A stretch of DNA of 64,000 bases from Lingula anatina (lineage: Eukaryota > Brachiopoda > Lingulata > Lingulida > Lingulidae): the NCBI RefSeq assembly GCF_001039355.2, contig NW_019775557.1:197359-261358 (forward strand), read 5' to 3'. Position numbers and translations under genes: made by a program. Each line of letters begins with the position of its first letter. The first letter of the stretch is position 1. The notes under the pieces are model-generated. The model saw only the letters and a list, made by a program, of their open reading frames with translations. It had not been told where the DNA came from and did no database searches. Below are positions 30,121 through 47,220 of the stretch, piece by piece.

Positions 30121-30121
30121 N
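30121..30121. other. Single-N join between two sequence blocks
   Basis: One N separates the end of the first block, in the 5' flank of NSUN5, from sequence that restarts inside intron 2 of the CoA-transferase. Such a minimal gap with long overlapping sequence on both sides is the mark of two contigs abutted without their overlap being recognised. Confidence 0.9.
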
Positions 30122-30598
30122 AAAAGCATCAGCTTGGTGTATACTCTTTGACATAAAATAACAATAATATGTATGTAGCCTTCCAGGCTCTGTATATTTC
30201 TCCTTTTGAGTCATTTTGGCAAATGTTCTAATTGTTATGTGAGCAAGAGCTTTTCTCAATTGCACACGAAGGCACATGTGAAAATCCATTAACCTTTTCT
30301 GACTGAGTTAACATAAATGCCATTATTATGCACAGTATTCATGAAGTAAGTTACAAGAGAGATCAATTTCATCCATTGGTATGAAGTATTCAGAGTTTAA
30401 TTAACACATATATGTGAAAATTGTTGTTTATGTATCTTGTTATTTAACCTGTATGTCCTGATAGATTATTATTTGCCATATTAAATCGTTTTTTCTTTCT
30501 ACTATTATGTAATCAAACGGTAGCATAAGCAGCATAGACAGCCAACAGCTATTATATGGGACATTATGAGCAGTGCTGAATACATTATTTTATTATAG

Positions 30599-33500
30599 GT
30601 ATATTCAGATGCAACTCATTTTTCATTGGTGCCAACTGTCGAGAGGCGATCAATTCTGGACGAGCAGACTTTGTCCCCATTTTCCTGAGTGAGATTCCTT
30701 TGCTATTCCGCCGCAATTTAATCACACCAGATGTTGCCCTGATATCTGTCAGCTCACCTGATCAGCATGGTTTCTGTACGCTGGGTCCCAGTGTGGACTG
30801 TTCAAGAGCTGCCATTCAGAACGCCAGGTATATTGTAGGTAAGTCCTAGGCGATACGGGGGGGTGGGGGGTGGGGTGGGGGTGGGGGGTTGTGAATTGAG
30901 GGCACAGTGATATGCTCAGTCCTTGCCACCTTAAATTTTTTCCTAGAAAAAAAAAGCTTCCTTTTTTAAATAAAAAACCAGAATATGAACTTTAAAAATT
31001 TTTCAGAACAGAATTTTTATTGATTTGGAAGGGCTTTTGTTTGAAATAACATACAACATAATTCAAAAATGCCGATTTTCTTTCTCAGGTCTAGTGAACC
31101 CCAACATGCCACGCACATTCGGTGACGGGATGGTCCATCTTTCCCACTTTGACGCTGTTGTCCAAGGAGATCTCCCGCTGCCGCAGATGAAACATGGCGT
31201 TCCTACTGAAGTAGAAAAACAAATTGGTCGCATCATTGCTACCAACTTGATCCAAGATGGCGCCACTCTGCAAATGGGTAAGATTGCGTTACATGAAACA
31301 CGTTGTGTTGAGATTGCTTCATTGCATTAGTTGAGAACTCTTAGACATCTTGAGAATTTCATATTGTGTTAGTTGAGACTGATGCAGATTTGTGCTATTT
31401 CAGATTGTGCTAGATTGATATTTAAAAATTGTGTTAGGGCGTTTGGTTATTGTGATAGTTGAGATGTTGGTGGTGACTTGTTAAGACTTGGATTTGCATA
31501 GAAGCTTCATCATATGCAACAAAATGTGTTAACTAGCTATAGTATAGGTTTATACCTACCATTGGGTAATTTTAGTATTGATTTCATATGCAGCATTTAT
31601 TATAAATGTTGTGTTAAATGATAAGAAAAGATGACAGAAATGTTTTATTCTGGATGAAGGATATAGAATTCCATGTATACATCTCTTTCTATTCCTATTC
31701 TCTACTGTAAATCAAAATGTAGTAGTTTTTATTTTTGGTTTGGGTATACTTGTATGATAATTTTGTTTACTCTATCTATTGTTTTGGTTTTTGTGGTTTT
31801 GGTCTTTTTCTCCTTTTTCTTAATACTTACACTCTTCCAAAGGGTATCATCTTCATTGTAAGTTAATAATCCATTCATATTTAAATATCACTCGGTGTTG
31901 TTTCATTCAAATATATATCTATATTAATGAATCAGTGTAAAAGCATGTTCAGTATAATTTTCAATTATTTCTTTTTTAAACCCTTAGTTTCTTGGTGTAT
32001 TATTAGTAGACAGTTTTTCTCTAAAAAGCTGTGTATGATAATTTTGCCAGCCTTTATGAATCATTGAAACAGTGGTGAAAATGTTTGTGAAAATTTTTGT
32101 GGTGGAAAAGATCTCAGAAATTCTGGGTGTTGTTGTTATGTGGCTTTCAAACTTGTCTGGCACATTCATGTTTGTTATCGTAGACACCAGGCTCGTAGGA
32201 AGAGGGATTTTAAGGGGGGGGCGAAGTTGGGGGATCTCGGAGAAGGGTGGAGGAGATGGAAGTAATAAACTTTTGGTCAGGAAAAGATAAATTTTTAATC
32301 AAAATTAATCTGGGTTCTAGTGGGAAATCACCTTAGGTCCACTTTTTCAGAAATGACCCCTCCCCCAAAAGATGACCCCCCCCCCCTNNNNNNNNNNNNN
32401 NNNNNNNNNNNNNNNNNNNNNNNNCGTGGCCGCCAAAATTCTAGGGGGGGGGGTCAAGTGACCCCATTGAGCCCCCCTGCGGACACCCATGTTGCAGTGT
32501 AATTCAATGTCTCTGTGCAGAGTCACTTAGTCACTCAAGCTCCTTTTGTGTCCTTCCCTAATTTTTGGATCCACTGGCTGTTTGTGAGCAAAAGCAAAAA
32601 TTATGTACGTGGTTAATCAATGGGGATTGTTCTTTAAGCAATTACATTTTTTTAACTAACTGAAGTAATTAGCATATTTTTATAATTCTTGCGTTTGGTT
32701 TTTTTTTTTTGTGAGTGAGATGATGCCTTTTGAGATTGTAGTGTCTTTTTATTTTTTTATTTTTTGTTGTTTTTTCCTTTTTCTTTCTTTTTTTTTTTTT
32801 TTTTGGTGATTAAGGTTACCACAATTATTCAAATATTTTAAAATCCATATTGTTATGTTTGCTGTTTTATCAAGATTTATGGCTTTGAGCTGTTATAAAA
32901 ACAATACTTCTGAGATGAGCCAATGAAGGTTTCAATCATCACATGGCTTAGTACTGCAGAACTAGCATCAGTATTGTAGCATAAATAGTCGGAGTCTATG
33001 GCTCTGCCCACTGCCTGTATTGACTCATATATTTGTGTATTGATCTTCCTTGCTTTCAGGTGTTCGTCTATTCGAAATAGTTTATTTTAAACAATATTAA
33101 TAACATATCTGCTCATGCAGTTTGAGAATAGATGTTATGAAATCGGAAACCTTATCTCTTTCTTAGGTCATTTAGTACCAGTAATTACAGCTTTTAATGG
33201 TAGATTTTCTGTTTTGAGGTTTGAAGATAATTGTTTATAATATTGATAACGTGAAGTTGTGAAACATTTACTTCGTTGATTTGGTAGATTGTATTTGTCT
33301 TGTCCTAGCTTTATAGTATACTAGTACTTCTGTTAGTCAAGTTTCCAGGAGTCATCTTTTAATCATAATTTTTACTTCAGATATGATTTTTACTCTAATT
33401 GTCAATTAACAGTGTATAGAAGAAAATATGACATTTGTGCAAAATGCATTTTCATCAGTATACTATATTTGGCTTAAATCCATTCACGATCAGGTATTGG

Positions 33501-35516
33501 GTCAATCCCTGACGCGGTCCTAGCGGCACTGTGGAGTCACCGAGATCTTGGAATCCACACGGAGATGTTCAGCGATGGTGTTGTAGATCTCGTAGAAGCT
33601 GGTGCCATCACAAATGCCAGGAAGACAATCCATCCTGGGAAAATTGTCGGAGGTTTTGCAGTTGGTACACAGCGCCTGTATGACTTCATGGATAATAATC
33701 CTTTTATAGGTGAGCATGAGAGAAAATAGGCTAGAAAGAGACTGGCTTTTTTTTCTAGAATGTAATTGGATATTTTTTATCTGAACCTATTTTTGTTAAT
33801 GAGTAAGACAATCTTTTGATTATTTCAAATGAAAAAGGAAAAGAAGATATGTTTTGTCAAATTTTAGTCATTAGAATAATGTATGTTGACCTTGAAAAAA
33901 AACATATAAATTTAATTAATTTTTTAAAAAAATCTATTAAAAATTTTAGTGATGTTGGACATTGCATTTGTAAACAACACTGCAATAATTAGCCAGAATC
34001 CCAAAGTGACGGCAATCAACTCGTGTATTGAGATTGACTTGACAGGACAGGTGTGTGCAGACTCCATCGGAACTAGAATGTATTCAGGCAAGTTTTACAC
34101 TGATATTTATTTTTGTGTGGCTCAGCATGATTTTATAAGTATAACCTAAGATTTGTTCATTCATTTAATTTTATATCTGTATTCACATTACACTTTATGA
34201 CTATCGCAACATATGAAAACTGTTAAAACCTGGGTATATTTGACTGAATTCAATAGTCCTCCCCTTCAAAAAGGCCAAAGCTTTCAAAATTTATAAGGCA
34301 TCAAAAACTTCTTATGAGCATTTTGAGCTAGCCATAGTGTAAGAGAATATGGGACAGAATCATCTTGGCTTTTTTTTAATCAGTATTGATTTTCTCAGAA
34401 GCAGTCATATTCACATTTCCCACAGACTTCTTGTTATTCCTGTTTGAACATAAATTCAATTTGCTGCTTTCATTAGAAAGATGGTTGCTATGGCAATGTA
34501 TGATAAGTTCACCTTTTGCTAAGTGTCAAATTTCCTAACAGTGATACTGATACTGATTATCACCAGTTCTTCTGTATTTTACTCAAAGTCAGGTGGAAGG
34601 AGTGTTAATATGGCTGGTTGATTGCATTCAGCGAGAGTCCCCAGGGAGTTGGGTTGAGCCATGTAGACTGATGGTGCCTATGGGAATGGGGCCTAAGATT
34701 CAGAAAAAAATTTATAATGTGACCTATTGACCTGTTTGACTATGCCGTAGGTGGTAAAAATATATGTATGAGTGATCGCTACATTTTCAATAAGTGTTTT
34801 TCTGTTGGTTTCTGAAGGTGTGGGTGGCCAGATAGACTTCTTGCGTGGAGCAGCTTTGAGTGTGGATGGTCTTGGGAAACCCATCCTAGCACTGCCATCT
34901 GTGACCAAGAATGGAGAAAGTAAAATTGTACCCTATCTGAAGAAAGGTAAGGTGGTCAGTCATATTGTATTTTTAAATGGACTTTTTTTTAGCAAAACTT
35001 AATTCCCTTATGTCCCCAGAAATATTGACCCATGAATCAGAACGTCTACGGTTTGACAGGATCCAATGTTGCTTTTGCAAAATAATGTTTCATGCATAAT
35101 AGAAAAATTGAACATTTTTCTGTATGTATACAATATATATGTAGTAATCTATGATATTCACTGTGTAATCAAAGAAATTCAACAAAATGATAAAAAGAAA
35201 AAAAGCACCGTGTCTGAGAAAATACAAAACTCTGGTTTATATTATGAAGACAGGATACAGTGCCTTTTAAAACTGGAAGGATAGTTAAATGAAAAATTAT
35301 TAAATTTTTAATTTTTTTTTTTCGTCTTCAGGTGCTGGTGTTGTGACAAGCAGAGCTCATGCACATTTCATCGTGACAGAATACGGCATTGCGTCTTTGT
35401 TTGGCAAGAATCTCAGACAGAGAGCTTACGAATTAATCAAAATTGCTCACCCTGATCATAGAGAAAATTTGGAGAAAGAATCATTTGAAAGGCTAAAATG
35501 CATGCCATCACCTTAG
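30599..35516 (+). CDS. CoA-transferase exons 3-8, second copy (5' exons absent)
   Basis: Exons 30599-30838, 31089-31277, 33494-33709, 33950-34087, 34818-34946 and 35332-35516 have exactly the same lengths and phases as exons 3-8 of the gene at 14321-23244. No frameshift or stop is present, and the differences I read are synonymous, for example in the GIGSIPDAV codons. The catalytic EMFSDG motif is intact and the GC donor at 34088 is conserved. Exons 1 and 2, including the start codon and mitochondrial presequence, are missing because the block begins inside intron 2. As a real gene it would be a non-expressible fragment. More likely it is the other allele of the same gene, cut by the assembly join, and should not be counted as a paralogue or pseudogene. 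Confidence 0.85.
32388..32424. other. Assembly gap (37 N)
   Basis: A run of N after a poly-C tract in the second copy. The corresponding place in copy 1 (about 19797-19995) is readable and consists of poly-T and G-rich dispersed repeat, so roughly 200 bases are really missing here. Confidence 0.95.
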
Positions 35517-36754
35517 AGAGTATTTATTTGCAGTAGGCATATGCCATGTATTCAATAGCAAAATTACGCCTCTTTTTACAACTATTCACTTTAAAAAGTG
35601 GAAAACAAAATAGTTGTGTAAGAATTAACTTTTTTCTGCATTTCCAATATTTGAAAAGGTAAGGTTGAAAACGGATCTCAAAGATCAAGACTTCTTTGCA
35701 TGTTTTTCTCTCTTTTTAATACAAAAATATCCTGCTGTTGTAACACATACATGACAACAATGGGGAAAAAGTAGTACAATTTTATGAAAATCCCATTTCC
35801 TTTTGATTGAATAAAAAAAAAATAATAATAACTCTAGGTACTAGTACAGGTGTATGCATATATGTCCTTGTTTTCACTTATTGTTATAGATAAGTTACTA
35901 TATGATGTGACCTGGCATTACGTAATAATACTAATGATATTAACACAAATAGCCACAGGGTTAATTTTTGGAAGTAGAATATGTTGTATCACAAGTGCAG
36001 TTTTTCCCCTACTTTTTGTTGCGTGGCATTTCAAATTGTTGATTCCTTTGAGCTGTACAATGCATCTGGCTGTCGCTAACTGGCAACTGCTGCCACCTGG
36101 TGGCCAGATCGTGGGGCGACTTGTAGTTTATTAACAGTATTGATATTTCAGTGTTACATTATAATATAGTAGTAATTTTCAGCTGAGAAACAGTGAAGTT
36201 TAAGTGATCAAATCAAAATGTGAAAGCAAATCCTCTCAATCAGATCACATGAGAGGCTTACAGGTTCATAAAAGTCAATTGAAATCGCCATTGCCACATA
36301 AAAATATACATTTATTTGATATTTTGTCAGTTCAAAGCCAGAAGTTTCTAGAAATTTGAAAGTACTTTATTAATGTTCATGTTTTAAACTATGTATAGCA
36401 CAAAGTGTGTTTATAATAATAAAAAAAAACCACAGGAGATTTAGTTAAGAATACATAGACCATAATTTTGAGTCAATTTGAAAGTGCTTGACACTTAAAA
36501 GCACCAGAGCATAAGCCTATTTTAGTTTTGTGAATTGGTGTAAAATGTTCAGTATGAGTGAATGGTGCTAAACACTTGGACTATGTGGATACCCCCTGGT
36601 ATATATATAACCCATTGCAAGTAGTCCTTTGTACGTGTATATGTGTGTATTATAATTTTGTATTTTTAATTAAGCTTTAGTTGTAAAGTAGGGAATACCT
36701 AAGGACTGGTGGGCCCAGTATTATTAAATTTGGAGAAGGGGGGCATATACATAC

Positions 36755-36826
<72 letters not shown>

Positions 36827-37441
36827 AGGATGCCCCACCCCTTGGGCCCATCCTAGCCTTTATATGTGTATATATAAAGTAACGCCTCTTAAAAACTGTT
36901 TAAAATAGTTAATGGCTCTGCCGTGACGTTGTTTTATTACTGTGGTAATACAAATGTTGTGATCCTTCACGAGGAAAAAAGTTGAAATATAAGTTAAGTT
37001 CCTGGGAAAGAGGAACCAAATCATGAACAGTGTATTACAAGGATGCGAAAAGTGTTGAGAGATTTTATTTCATACAGGATTAGATGAATGAAACTTCTGA
37101 CAGGTCTGCATTTATAAAAGGCTAATGTAATCCTATGTCTGCACAGATACAGGAAAGTATGGTGCGTTTTGTCTCAATACCAGAAATATATGATTGTGTA
37201 ACTGCAGATGGCTTATTGCTAAATACTAGTTTTGTTACAATTTATTGTTAAGTATGAAATAAATATCATGATTAAAATGGTCTTTTTATATATTTATTTT
37301 TCATATTTGTATGTCACTGTCATTGTCGTCCAAAACAAAATTTTAAATTCGTACTAGTATTCAGTGGGTTAGGGAAACAGAAAATTGATATAATAGTATA
37401 TCAGTATGGCAATCAGTTACCAATAATTAACGTATTCATAA
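35517..37441. other. Convergent 3' flank between CoA-transferase and NSUN5, copy 2
   Basis: This is the counterpart of 23245-25943, shorter because it lacks the MITE and the 560-bp segment. It contains the compound (ATAC)n(AT)n microsatellite at 36745-36824 and the minus-strand AATAAA of NSUN5 at 37246-37241. No coding sequence is seen. Confidence 0.6.
36745..36824. repeat. (ATAC)n(AT)n compound microsatellite, copy 2
   Basis: Several ATAC units followed by a pure AT run. It is the allelic or paralogous counterpart of the simple AT run at 24691-24758. Confidence 0.9.
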
Positions 37442-41448
<4,007 letters not shown>

Positions 41449-41768
41449 TCAGTATAGGTAACTCTGGATATATTAAATTGCAATCAACTCAACATTCCGC
41501 CAAAGAAGAGAGAGTCCACACATGGACCACCGAAAGTGGGTACTTGATGATGTAAAATTGGATCTGCTTAGTTCTTGAACTTAGGTCCTGCGCCACGAAA
41601 ATTTCTTATTTAACAACACACATTTTTTCTAAGAAATTGGAATGAAACATTACAAAATTACATTTCCTGTGTATAATGATTATGGGTGAAAAAATTGGAC
41701 CCTAGCTGAGACAGTAAATGCTAATTACAAGCGGGATGCAGAAATTACGAACTAGTCAGGGTTGTAAT
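41449..41768. promoter_or_regulatory. Putative bidirectional promoter between NSUN5 and allantoinase
   Basis: Only about 320 bp separate the NSUN5 start codon (41448, minus) from the allantoinase start codon (41769, plus), so both promoters and 5' UTRs must lie here or overlap the genes. The first about 210 bp are repeated almost unchanged at 29907-30120 in copy 1. I could not identify a TATA box. An upstream in-frame ATG for allantoinase occurs at 41718. Confidence 0.5.
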
Positions 41769-44518
41769 ATGGCCGATCTCAAAGACAAGAAACTTGTGAA
41801 GGGTCGGCGTATTGTATTTGAGGATGGCGTGGTTTCGGAGGGGTGCATCGTGATCAGAGAAGGCAAAATAGAAGCAGTACATCGTGGTGAAAATGCACCA
41901 ATAAACGAGGAAGAATTTCAAGAGGTTCGTGGAGCAATGTTGTATACAATATGCCACGCCCACCCCCTCACTATATAACTCTTTGGTTTTTAACATCTCT
42001 TAAATGAATTTGTGTAGATTCTTACTGTTTCTCATTAATTATCTCTGCCCTATGTCCAGGTAATAGATTCAGGTTATAGATGCAGTCAGTCTGGTCATTA
42101 TGCCATTGATGTTAATGGACAGACATGTCCATCTCAATATTTCTCAACATATATTATCTCTTTCCTGTGGCCAGGTGATAGATGCAGGCAATCAGGTCGT
42201 CATGCCAGGGATAGTGGACAGTCACGTCCATGTCAACGAGCCAGGGAGGACGGCCTGGGAGGGCTACGAGACTGCCACCAAGGCTGCTGCCATGGGAGGA
42301 ATCACGACTATTGTTGACATGCCATTGTGAGTCTCAGTGCCTGGTATTTGTTATAGATCTATGCTACATTGTGAGTGCCTGCTATTTGTTATATGTTCCA
42401 CATTGTATGATATGAAATGCTATGTTATATTGTATTATATTATGTTATTACTTGATAAATGATTTTATTTCGTGTCATGTCATGTGGTTATTTTAAATTC
42501 TTCCAAATAAGTTAAATTTCATGTACAGTACAGTAGGATATGCACAGCTGTATCTCTGATATTGGGTATATATGGTCCTCTGAGAATAATTTATTTGATA
42601 GATTACAATTTGTGTTCTCCGCTAAACTTCATATGTAAAAATATTATCTTAGAAAATTTAAAAAAAAGAAAAGGTACCCTGCCCTGCTACTGAGTTTGAC
42701 ATGGGGCCTCCTTCAAACCCCTCTTCCCCATATTGGAAATTATTTTAAAAGCAATTCCACATTTTACTCTTTGATACCATGCACCCTTTCAGGAACAGTA
42801 TTCCACCCACTACTACTCTGGACGCCTTCAAGATCAAAATGGAGCATGCTCAGCCACAGTGCTATGTGGACGTGGCTTTCTGGGGAGGGGTGGTGCCAGG
42901 GAACGAGGTGGGTGGCAGCAGTGCTATGTGGGCGTGGCTTTCTGGGGAGGGGTGGTGCCAGGGAACGCGGTGAGTGGACATCTTTATCTCACCATCGTCA
43001 CCAGTTGATCCAGTTCCATTTTTCCTAAGGGGAGGGAGGTTGTAGGAACAGCTATAAAGCTGGTTATTTTAAGAAAAGTGAGAGGGAGGGTAGGAAGAGG
43101 CATCCCCCCCCAACCTGCCTTTGGATGTACTATTTTTTTATCTTAAAAAGCAAAATTGCATGTTTTCTGATGAGCCAAATAACATTTTACCTTTTGATTA
43201 ATGACAAATTTGCCTGTGATAGAAATGTATCATTTTATCCAAGCAAAAACTGGATTTAACTTCAAGAAGATCTCAAACTAACGAAATGATTTATAAAGTA
43301 CATGTTAATTTGGTACTGGTGAAGTTCATGCCTCTGGGTACTTACAGGTAGACAACTACCTGAAAATGTCCAGCTAAATAATGTAAAAGAAATTAATACT
43401 AGTAAATGTATGTGCTAGTGTACATGTTCTTATTTCTTCTCCAGATTATACAAGTTGCTCATGACAAACATTTTGATATTTTTCAAACTTTCTCACCAGA
43501 TGGAGCTACGACCTATGATCAATGCTGGCATTGCAGGGTTTAAATGTTTCCTTATTCACAGCGGGGTGGACGAATTCCCTCACGTGACAACTGAAGATCT
43601 TCACGCGGCCATGAAACAGTTACAGGGAACAGACAGTGTACTTCTGGTGAGGACACCCTGGGTATCACAAGCCACTGGAAACTAATCTCTATAACATGCA
43701 CAGGTACATATCTGAGCATGTTTCTGCTAATCATGCATATAGAGGTTAGTTTTCAGTGACCTCTGAAACTCGGGGTAATTTTGGAGGATTAATTATAATA
43801 ATAATAATAATAATTTTAATAAAAATAATATTAATAATTATAGCAGTAGTAATACTTACGTCTAAATATAGACTTATCATCAAGGCATTTATCTTGACAT
43901 TGTAACTGCATGAGCAAAGTAGTGCATACACTGTTTTTTCTGATGCCTGTGTGCACATTATAATGTATTTTAATATATGATAGACTGTTTTTTTATCTCA
44001 TACATGTTTAGTTTCATGCGGAAGTGGAGACATCTGACATTCCAGATTCATTAGGTATATAAAATACTATTTATAAAGAGGTTGTGAAGATTGTGTAAGT
44101 TTTGCCTAGATTTTTGTTAGTTGTGCCTCACTGTTAGTGCATGCGCAGGTGTGATGTGCATTTAATGATATTTTCCCCCTTCACTGATCATAAACAATTT
44201 ACAATTATATTTTGTGTACATTTTTGGTAACATTCAACTGTTGAAGCAACTGTGTACCTGATAGAATATTATTTAATTTTTTGTTTAGTATTGCATCTTT
44301 TTATTTTGTAAATTTTATAGAGATATCTGCATAATTTGAAGCTGTTTTGTAGTTTGTCAATCAAAAAAGAAATGTAGCAATTTTCCCAACAAACATGTTC
44401 TTGGGTTGTGTTTCAGGATCACCTGAAGAGTATTCCAGTTTCCTAGCGTCACGACCGCCAAGTATGGAGTATGAGGCCATCAAACTGGTCTGCAATATGT
44501 GCAAAACCTATAGGTTGT

Positions 44519-44565
<47 letters not shown>

Positions 44566-46346
44566 TTTTTGTTTATTTGTTTACTTGTAAGTAATGTTTT
44601 TATAATTTCTTATAGTTTATTAAAGTCTTCCATACATTTTAACATAAACCATAGCACACTGTAGGACATTTTCAATTTTATGCATTAATGCCACCATTCT
44701 CCTTCACAACATTTCTAGATTAAGATTTTATAAACATTTTAAAGAAATAATCCACTTGTCAAGTAAAAATGCAGTGTATTGTTTGCTGTAGGGTTCCATG
44801 TCACATTGTCCACCTGTCTGCAGCTGCAGCACTTCCTCTGATACAAGAGGCGAGAGGAGCAGGTGCCCCCCTCACAGTAGAGACCTGTCACCATTACCTG
44901 AACCTAGAGGCCGCCACTGTGCCCGGGAAAGCCACTCAGTACAAGTGTTGTCCTCCCATCAGGGATGCCAGAAACCAGGCTAGTCTAGTGTTCAGAAATG
45001 ACATTGTTCTAGATTATTTCCTCATTAGATTTTACCGTAAATTATGAAAGGGGTTGCTACTTACCGTGGATGACTGTACTTCTAAATATACATGTAGCAG
45101 GTACAGTTATTGGATTTAAAAATTACCCCTTTTAGATTTTCAAATTGTTACAGTTGTTTTCAAAAAATTTTATTAACTTTTCACATAAAAATATACAATG
45201 CCTACTTCAATTCCAAGAATGTCTGTAAGCATACATGTTCCCTACAATGATTATGTATCATGGATCCAATTTTATGTTGAAATTCGAGAAATAATCTCCA
45301 GTAGAACCTGTTAGTTTGAAACATTACTTATTTAAGTGGCAGGACTACTTTTAGGTAATTTTTGGTGATTCTGATAAATTAATCTCTCACAATATCATTA
45401 TATAAAAAGCTCCTTTTGCTGTGTTCTTTAATTTGGTCTATATCTTATACTTGTGTATCAGGAGATTCTGTGGCAGGCCCTGGGTAATGGAGACATAGAC
45501 ATGGTAGTATCTGACCACTCACCCTGTACTCCAGAACTCAAGCTGTTGGAGAAAGGAGACTTCTTGGCTGCCTGGGGAGGGATAGCATCTGTCCAGTTTG
45601 GTGAGTATTGTGCCCAGTTCGGTAATCAAGGCCCTTTTCAAATCTTGCATTGTAGTTTATTGTGCCGTTTTAGTTGGGTGAGTAACTGTGTTGAGTTTGG
45701 TGAATATGTAAGGCCCATTTCACATAAAGTGTAGTTTTTTGTGTTGCTTCAGTTTAAGAGATTGACAACTTAATAGCCTGACTGTCACCTAAACAGAGCA
45801 CCTGCACTCAGCACAGCCAGTTAACTGGATAAATTTGGAATGGTAAACTGGGTGCTGATTTGAAAAAGATTGTCTTTAGCTCCCCCCCATCTTTAAGAAC
45901 TAGTCAGAAAGATAAAGAAAACTAAAACCTGATGTTCTTGAAATGGCACTTTGTAAAACCACTGATAGAGCAGATAAAATTGTAATTGTACAAGATTTTA
46001 GTATTTCCATACAAAGTTAGATTTTTTTCACCTGTAAAGCTTTGAAATGCAACTTTCACCTCGCAGGTTTGTCACTGTTTTGGACTGGCGGTTCCAAGCG
46101 TGGCTTCACTCTGCAGGACATGGTGAGGTTGATGTGTGAGAACACTTCCAAGCTGGCTGGTCTGGGGGACAGAAAAGGAAAGATTAGGGCAGGCTGTGAC
46201 GCTGATTTGGTCATATGGGACCCTGAGGCCATGTGGAAGGTGGGTCGTGCTTGAGACTGGGTGAATGAGTGTGCACACTTTCGTGGTAAGATGCACATTC
46301 CTACTTGCCTGTATATACTAGTACACACACACGCCTGCACACATGC

Positions 46347-46381
<35 letters not shown>

Positions 46382-47220
46382 TCGATTGTAGCACACAAAC
46401 ATACGCAAATCTTTAAATATATTGTGAAAAAGCAGCTACAAGCAAGTTTCATTGTTACTTAGGATTTCACTGAAAATGTTTTTTTTTCTCTTGTTTTTAT
46501 CTTTGGTGTAGTCATTAAACTGTACATGTAGTTTTGATCTTCTTGAATCTTCTTCTTCTTCTTCCCACTCTGACTCTTTGCAAATGTGCTATTTCTGCTG
46601 CAGGTTCCAAAAGATGTTGACATATGCTTTTTTTTTATTTAGTAATGTGTGTTGTTATGTTTGTAAAATTTCAGGTGGCAGTGCCCTCCATACAGCATAA
46701 AAATAAGGTGAGGATAAACATGTACCTTGAGTGGAAAAAAAACTTGAATTTTGTCTGCCTTACTATTGTGTTGTCATTGAACATTGCCCATTGTTCATAT
46801 ACCAGTAAAAGTGTTTTACTCTTAGGCTAGCAGAAATTTCAACTCCGCGTGAATTTTGTGAATTAACCGACCATTTTGCTTATTGTAATTTAATTGTTTC
46901 TCCCCTTAGATTTACATCTAATTTTTTAAAACTTATACACAGTATTTTATTTAATTTTAAACTTCATTTCCAGTCAGCTGTTTCAATGTAACTAAAGTAA
47001 ATAATAAACTAGAAAGGAGATAGTTTATAAATGATTTCGTGTTTCATTCATATGACTTTAATGTACTCTTTATTTTACATAGATAACCCCATATTTGGAC
47101 ATGGCACTGAAGGGTAAGGTACTAAAAACCATTCTGCGAGGACAAGTTGTTTATTCTGACACTGAAGGCATCGCACAGCAGCCAATGGGACAGCTCCTTT
47201 TAAAAACCGGTGGGAAATGA
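41769..47220 (+). CDS. ALN: Allantoinase
   Basis: Eleven exons join in frame to 459 residues: 41769-41924, 42175-42326, 42793-42907, 43500-43646, 44012-44054, 44417-44513, 44792-44978, 45462-45600, 46067-46239, 46675-46707, 47083-47220. The enzyme hydrolyses allantoin to allantoate in purine breakdown. All binuclear-metal ligands of the cyclic amidohydrolase fold are visible: His69 and His71 ([10 protein letters not shown]), Lys156 (GFKCF, carboxylated in relatives), His192 (FHAE), His244 (HIVHLS) and Asp317 (VSDHSPC). [13 protein letters not shown] and ETCHHYL favour allantoinase over dihydropyrimidinase. Exon 7 ends with a GC donor (44979-44980). AATAAA at 47339-47344 is a likely poly(A) signal. 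Exon-fragment duplications lie in introns 1 and 3. An in-frame ATG at 41718 would add 17 residues. Single copy in the window; diverges from NSUN5. Confidence 0.95.
42042..42135 (+). pseudogene. Decayed duplicate of the start of allantoinase exon 2
   Basis: Just upstream of exon 2 (starts 42175), intron 1 holds a degenerate copy of the polypyrimidine tract, acceptor and first part of the exon: CCAGGTAATAGATTCAGG against CCAGGTGATAGATGCAGG, then GGTCATTATGCCA against GGTCGTCATGCCA, and ATGTCCATCTCAA against ACGTCCATGTCAA. Small insertions break the frame and the conserved His residues are lost. It looks like a local tandem duplication that has decayed. It still carries an AG acceptor-like site. 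Confidence 0.6.
42858..42971 (+). repeat. Tandem 62-bp duplication across the allantoinase exon 3 donor
   Basis: About 50 bases ending with the exon 3 donor (AGTGCTATGTGG to GGGAACGAG|GTGGGT) are repeated 62 bp downstream (ending GGGAACGCG|GTGAGT) with only a few changes. The first donor keeps the reading frame into exon 4. The second donor has the better GT context but would shift the frame by 62 bases. The second unit is thus intronic sequence with a competing splice site. Confidence 0.8.
44517..44568. repeat. (TTTA)n microsatellite
   Basis: A long TTTA array starting four bases inside allantoinase intron 6, directly beside the donor (exon 6 ends at 44513). Confidence 0.9.
46350..46378. 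repeat. (CA)n microsatellite
   Basis: A CA run in allantoinase intron 9, preceded by degenerate CA and GCCTGCACA units from 46321. Confidence 0.85.

Noticed and set aside
30599-35516. Interpretation as a truncated CoA-transferase pseudogene
   Set aside because: All six exons are intact and in phase; loss of exons 1-2 coincides exactly with the assembly join, so an allele split by assembly explains it better.
41718-41768. Upstream in-frame ATG giving a 17-residue longer allantoinase
   Set aside because: Possible but unsupported; the conserved part begins after MADLKDKK and family length fits the start at 41769. An internal ATG at 41736 is also in frame.
46600-46630. Extra allantoinase exon starting after CTGCTGCAG at 46603
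   Set aside because: GTTCCAAAAGATGTTGAC reads plausibly but has no suitable donor, and exons 9 and 10 already join in phase without it.
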